Part shown: positions 31,733 through 35,000 of the stretch, piece by piece
Layout: each line of letters begins with the position of its first letter
Numbering within the stretch: the first letter of the stretch is position 1
Source: Glandiceps talaboti
Lineage: Eukaryota > Hemichordata > Enteropneusta > Spengelidae
Reading direction: 5' to 3'
Length of the DNA stretch: 35,000 nt
Assembly: GCF_964340395.1 (NCBI RefSeq)
Contig: NC_135567.1
Coordinates: 16,975,306-17,010,305, forward strand
Made by a program: the position numbers and the translations under genes
Notes under the pieces: model-generated
What the model saw: the letters and a program-made list of their open reading frames with translations, nothing else
Databases searched by the model: none
What the model was told of the DNA's origin: nothing

Positions 31733-32510
31733 TCAGCAAATTCATTTTATTAAGTTATTCATTATGCGTGAATTTTTAACTTTCAGTGCATTTTAGGAAG
31801 TTCTATATTTTGGGGAATGTTACAAACCAATCTTATTTTGGTGTAAATTTGAGAGCAACGTGGGTCAATAAAACGTCTTGAGTGATGCAACAAGTAGCAA
31901 CACACAATGGCAGCTGGACTATTCAATGACGTTCATCACGCGTGACCACGTGCACATGAATATGCAAATTACGCGTGGCTTACATTTTTGTGGACGGCAT
32001 TGTCGCGTCGGCTACTTAACTGCGCGTAATGTAAATGATGCGAAATCGCCAAATAACTCCCAACAACCCCAAAAATGTCTCTATTTCTTGAAGTGGCAGT
32101 CCCCTTAAAATGACCAACTTATTATTAGTTTTAAAGATGCACTAGTTGTCACCGGGCTATTATTTTTTTCAATATCAATCCGCCAACCAACAACATATTT
32201 ATTGAAAATTGTTAGAATACTACTAATTAGACACCATATATGACAATATGTTGATTAGCGGTGTATTTGGTCTATATATCTAAGTAGTATAGTAATAAGT
32301 TTAAATCATGATTCATCAGGGCGCTGTTTGGTTTACTTTGAGAAATCGCTTTGAAAGAACATTGTCGTAAACCACAGCCTCTTTTACGGCAGCGTCCAAG
32401 ACTGTTGTTTGGAAGTGTCGCGGAAGAAATAACAGCTCTGGTTTGCGAGAATGTGTAAAATGTATAGGATTGTCATGTATAGAGTATGAGGTAGATGTTT
32501 GTATGATATT
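31733..32510. other. Intronic sequence without recognised features
   Basis: AT-rich intron. The 76-codon frame at 31878-32108 lacks domain character. Confidence 0.5.
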
Positions 32511-32512
32511 TA

Positions 32513-32513
<1 letters not shown>

Positions 32514-32557
<44 letters not shown>
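32514..32557. repeat. GTT trinucleotide microsatellite in NOX5 intron 1
   Basis: About 14 GTT units. Confidence 0.95.
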
Positions 32558-32559
<2 letters not shown>

Positions 32560-32836
32560 GTCGTTCTTTGTGTTTCTGTATCTTAATTTATGTTTTTTTC
32601 TATTCTAAAATGTATGGGACGTTTTGATGGCCTGAAATAAAGAAAATAATAGGGCTTATTAAATAATCAGTATGCATAAATCTGTAACACAGACTAAATA
32701 GTCGTCAAACCTGGCAAATGCAAAAATCATCTCTTCAAAATTCGAAACAAGTTAACATTAATATTTGTCAAAAATGTTGATTATAGTGTTTTTGTAAAGC
32801 AGACTTCAGAGTAACTGGGTTTTTTTATCTTCTTAG

Positions 32837-32987
32837 TCCTTCTTCGCAGAAAGGTTCTTCGCATTGTTTGACGCAGACGACAGTGGAAGTATCACGTTGG
32901 AAGAATTGATGGAAGGTCTTCAACTTTTACTCAAAGGCTCGTCAGCAGATAAACTCAAATTTCTCTTCGATGTCTACGATGTTGACG
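32837..32987 (+). CDS. NOX5: NADPH oxidase 5 (NOX5), second coding exon (EF-hands)
   Basis: 151 bp, entered in phase 0 and left in phase 1 at donor G|GTACGT. It encodes residues 39-88: SFFAERFFALFDADDSG…, matching the EF-hand region of NOX5. A canonical calcium-binding loop runs from Asp50 to Glu61 (Asp50, Asp52, Ser54, Ser56, Thr58, Glu61, with Gly55 and Ile57 at their usual positions). The exon ends inside the next loop (DVYDVDG). The downstream exons (rest of loop 3, EF-hand 4, six transmembrane helices with paired heme histidines, FAD and NADPH domains) are not found before 35000, so intron 2 is longer than about 2.0 kb. Confidence 0.95.
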
Positions 32988-34858
32988 GTACGTACCTGTA
33001 CACTTCTTTTTCTCGTGTGGTTAATCAAAAAAAAAATTTTTCCCGCCAAAAAATATTTGAGCAATTTCTCATTTGGTTTTGTTTTTTAAGCAATTTTTTT
33101 CTTCACTTTAGTCAAGAATAAAAAAAATGTTATTCTTAAATCTGAGATAATTTTACTCTTTTTTAAAAAAAAAAAAAAAAGTAAAATACATGCGTGTCTT
33201 GGCGCGGCGCACGAGAAGTCCGGTGGTCGAGAATGGGGCTCTTGATTCGCGCCCTCTGACGATGACTTATAGGACGACTTGATAAGTAGTGAAAGAGCGC
33301 GAGCGCCCAACCCACCGCAGTCGATTGATAACAATAAACGCATTACCGTGAAGATACGCCCAGCTGTATATTAGTGTGTAACAGCCGTAAAGAGTCAGTG
33401 TTCTTTATTTTTAAAAAAAAATAACTTTTAATACATACTTCAGTTGGATGAAAGAGGTTATAAAGATCAGGAATCGAAAATTCTTTTATATCAAAAATGC
33501 TAACAAATTTTCTCAAAAGAGTAGGGAGAGGGGATATCATCGATTTGTTGGTTGACACAAATTGTAGCTTGCGAATTGTCCAAGGCCTAGGCCTTGTAAT
33601 ACGTTTTCATCCACGGAAACAATTCAGAACCGGTCATATGTGAAATATACTCAAGGCTTTCTTTCGACTTCAGATTTTATTACTGGAATTAATTTAGACG
33701 ACAATTTTGACATAAAATGACAACTAAGAACAAATCCTATCATTTCTGTGTAAAATCTCGTTTTGGTGTTTAAAAATTTACAAAAAGAGCGATTTTTTTA
33801 TAGAGAAATTTTGGCGGGAAATTACTTTAAATAGCAGAACCTTCGAGTAGTTTGAAAATGGGACGATACGACCCCGGACTCAATGTTTATGCGGTGCGCC
33901 CTGGCCTGTTTTGTCTGTTTCCCAAAATAAATCAGGACTACACGTAATATTTGGGTCATGTCTGTTAGAAAATAAAGATGTATTGATAAAAAGCTAACAC
34001 TTGTTTTCCAATGTTGAAAGAAATGGGACCGACATTATCGCCCGGTATGCCAGAAATGAAGTACACCGCAGATACTACCAGACGGAAGAAAAGTAACGGT
34101 GGCGCCAATGTTACGATTTGTTTTCTCCTGTCGTTATCTGTAGATCAAAACAATTTTCAAGAACGATATGATACTGTAACATTAACAAGCTACAACTTAA
34201 TCTTAATTGAAAAGAAATATTTACAACTTTGATTTCGTTCTAAAATGACTTTTATTGGCGCCAAAAACTTACATAAAACAGTAATTTTGTTAAATATCGT
34301 TAAGTGAAAAAAAGTTGCCGGGTCAGGGACCGACTGCAACCTACGTGCAGTTTGTCATGTGTTGCTGAAATAGCCCATCCTTGCTAGTTACTGTGACGTT
34401 TCCATTTTTTACAAAACTGGTTGTATCATGAATCGACCTAGTCAGTACTAGTCGTTCTACTGAGCTGGTTTCCAAAGAACTACGGTCGATTTTCGTGACA
34501 TGCCCATTGTTCCTTTAAACACAGCACACTATAAGAATGACTCCAGTAAACGTTGAAGAAACATGCAAACAATTGTCATCCCTTTTAAAGGCTTACCTTG
34601 AGACAGCCGCGGGGGTGTTTACAGCTTGACCCTAAATGACCTTTCAAAGGAAGCGTTATGGCTGTCTGCTCGGAGCGACAGCAGGGATTTCGGAATCGCC
34701 TTGAAAATTCGTTCAGAATTATAGCGAAGAGTTAGTATAATTTTAAGCTCTTCGTCAAAAATGCCGGATGGTTTTTGGATTTTTGATCGATGACGTCATT
34801 TCGTCGATTCGACACTGTCGTCAACTCAATTTTTGTCGCCAATTCACTTTCTGCTGTG
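32988..34858 (+). other. NOX5 intron 2 (start; continues past the window)
   Basis: No EF-hand-like exon is seen. It includes two TTTCCCGCCAAA-type motifs (33041 and complement of 33809), poly-A tracts (13-18 A near 33163) and no domain-bearing ORF. The frame 34011-34232 has no splice or domain support. Confidence 0.6.
34791..34798. promoter_or_regulatory. CRE-like palindrome TGACGTCA
   Basis: A perfect CREB/ATF consensus 61 bp before ATG 34859. It is consistent with a promoter for the candidate exon there, inside NOX5 intron 2. Confidence 0.35.
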
Positions 34859-34930
34859 ATGGTGAAAATCCGTCAAGCCTTTGAACTTGGAGTGAACCAA
34901 AATACTGGAGATAAATGTCAATACGCCGCT
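34859..34930 (+). CDS. Candidate first coding exon of an unidentified transcript
   Basis: ATG 34859 opens 24 codons, MVKIRQAFELGVNQNTGDKC followed by QYAA, ending at a textbook donor GTAAGTG (34931, phase 0). The composition looks protein-like. It sits within NOX5 intron 2 on the same strand, so it could be an alternative first exon that bypasses the EF-hand start, a nested gene, or chance. I do not recognise the family. It does not match NOX5 residues that I would expect after exon 2. Confidence 0.3.
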
Positions 34931-35000
34931 GTAAGTGATTTAAATTTTATAGTTCAAAGTTCGTATCGTATGGAAAACGCCGTAGGTATTATTTTATTAT

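Larger units (their letters stand above)
30997..32836 (+). other. NOX5 intron 1 (GT-AG, 1,840 bp)
   Basis: Donor GTAGGA at 30997 and acceptor tttttttatcttcttag ending at 32836. It contains a tRNA-like fragment, a retroelement-tail-like repeat, a tRNA-Arg gene and a GTT microsatellite (separate entries). The open frames inside it (31034-31294, 31470-31661 and 31878-32108) show no protein character. Confidence 0.85.

Noticed and set aside
33000-35000. Search for the third NOX5 exon (rest of the third EF-hand)
   Set aside because: No D-x-D-x-(S/N)-G type loop or matching acceptor was seen. The candidate at 34859 does not resemble the expected sequence.

Overview
The window is AT-rich eukaryotic DNA, most likely from an invertebrate animal. 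It has GT-AG introns, an animal-type NADPH oxidase 5 (NOX5) amino terminus, a nuclear-type tRNA-Arg(ACG), a Penelope-like retroelement, several short inverted-repeat elements and many microsatellites. The NOX5 family and Penelope-like elements both occur in marine invertebrates such as molluscs, hemichordates and amphioxus. The sequence alone does not fix the species.

Most of the window (1-27 kb) is non-genic. Tandem and minisatellite blocks lie at 2.0-3.3 kb and a palindromic cluster at 4.2-5.15 kb. Long microsatellites follow: CT at 6.3, GGT at 7.1, TCTG at 9.05, a 0.76-kb CATA array at 11.0-11.76, a CTGTAT-like array at 12.2-12.5, GA at 15.3 and 20.0, and GT/CT at 24.9 kb. AT-rich repeat families fill 13.7-18.6 kb. 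Three compact inverted-repeat elements lie at 19.0, 21.1 and 21.9 kb, and the last has a readable 9-bp target duplication. A few short open segments with splice-site context (4421, 7527, 10145, the minus strand at 10642-10802, and 34859) are reported as low-confidence exon candidates.

From 27.2 to 30.65 kb there is a nested insertion. A Penelope-like element with one open frame of up to 955 codons (reverse transcriptase, Cys-rich segment, GIY-YIG endonuclease) sits inside the TA-rich centre of a MITE-like repeat. Other copies of that repeat lie at 16.45, 18.4 and 25.5 kb.

From 30.88 kb to the right edge runs the 5' part of a NOX5 gene on the plus strand. Coding exon 1 is 30882-30996 and exon 2 is 32837-32987, joined by a 1,840-bp intron that holds a tRNA-Arg(ACG) gene on the same strand. 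The remaining EF-hand, transmembrane and dehydrogenase exons must lie beyond the window.

I found no bacterial operon, CRISPR array, rRNA or new multi-gene system. The most notable items are the apparently intact Penelope-like element nested in a MITE and the unassigned exon/promoter candidates.
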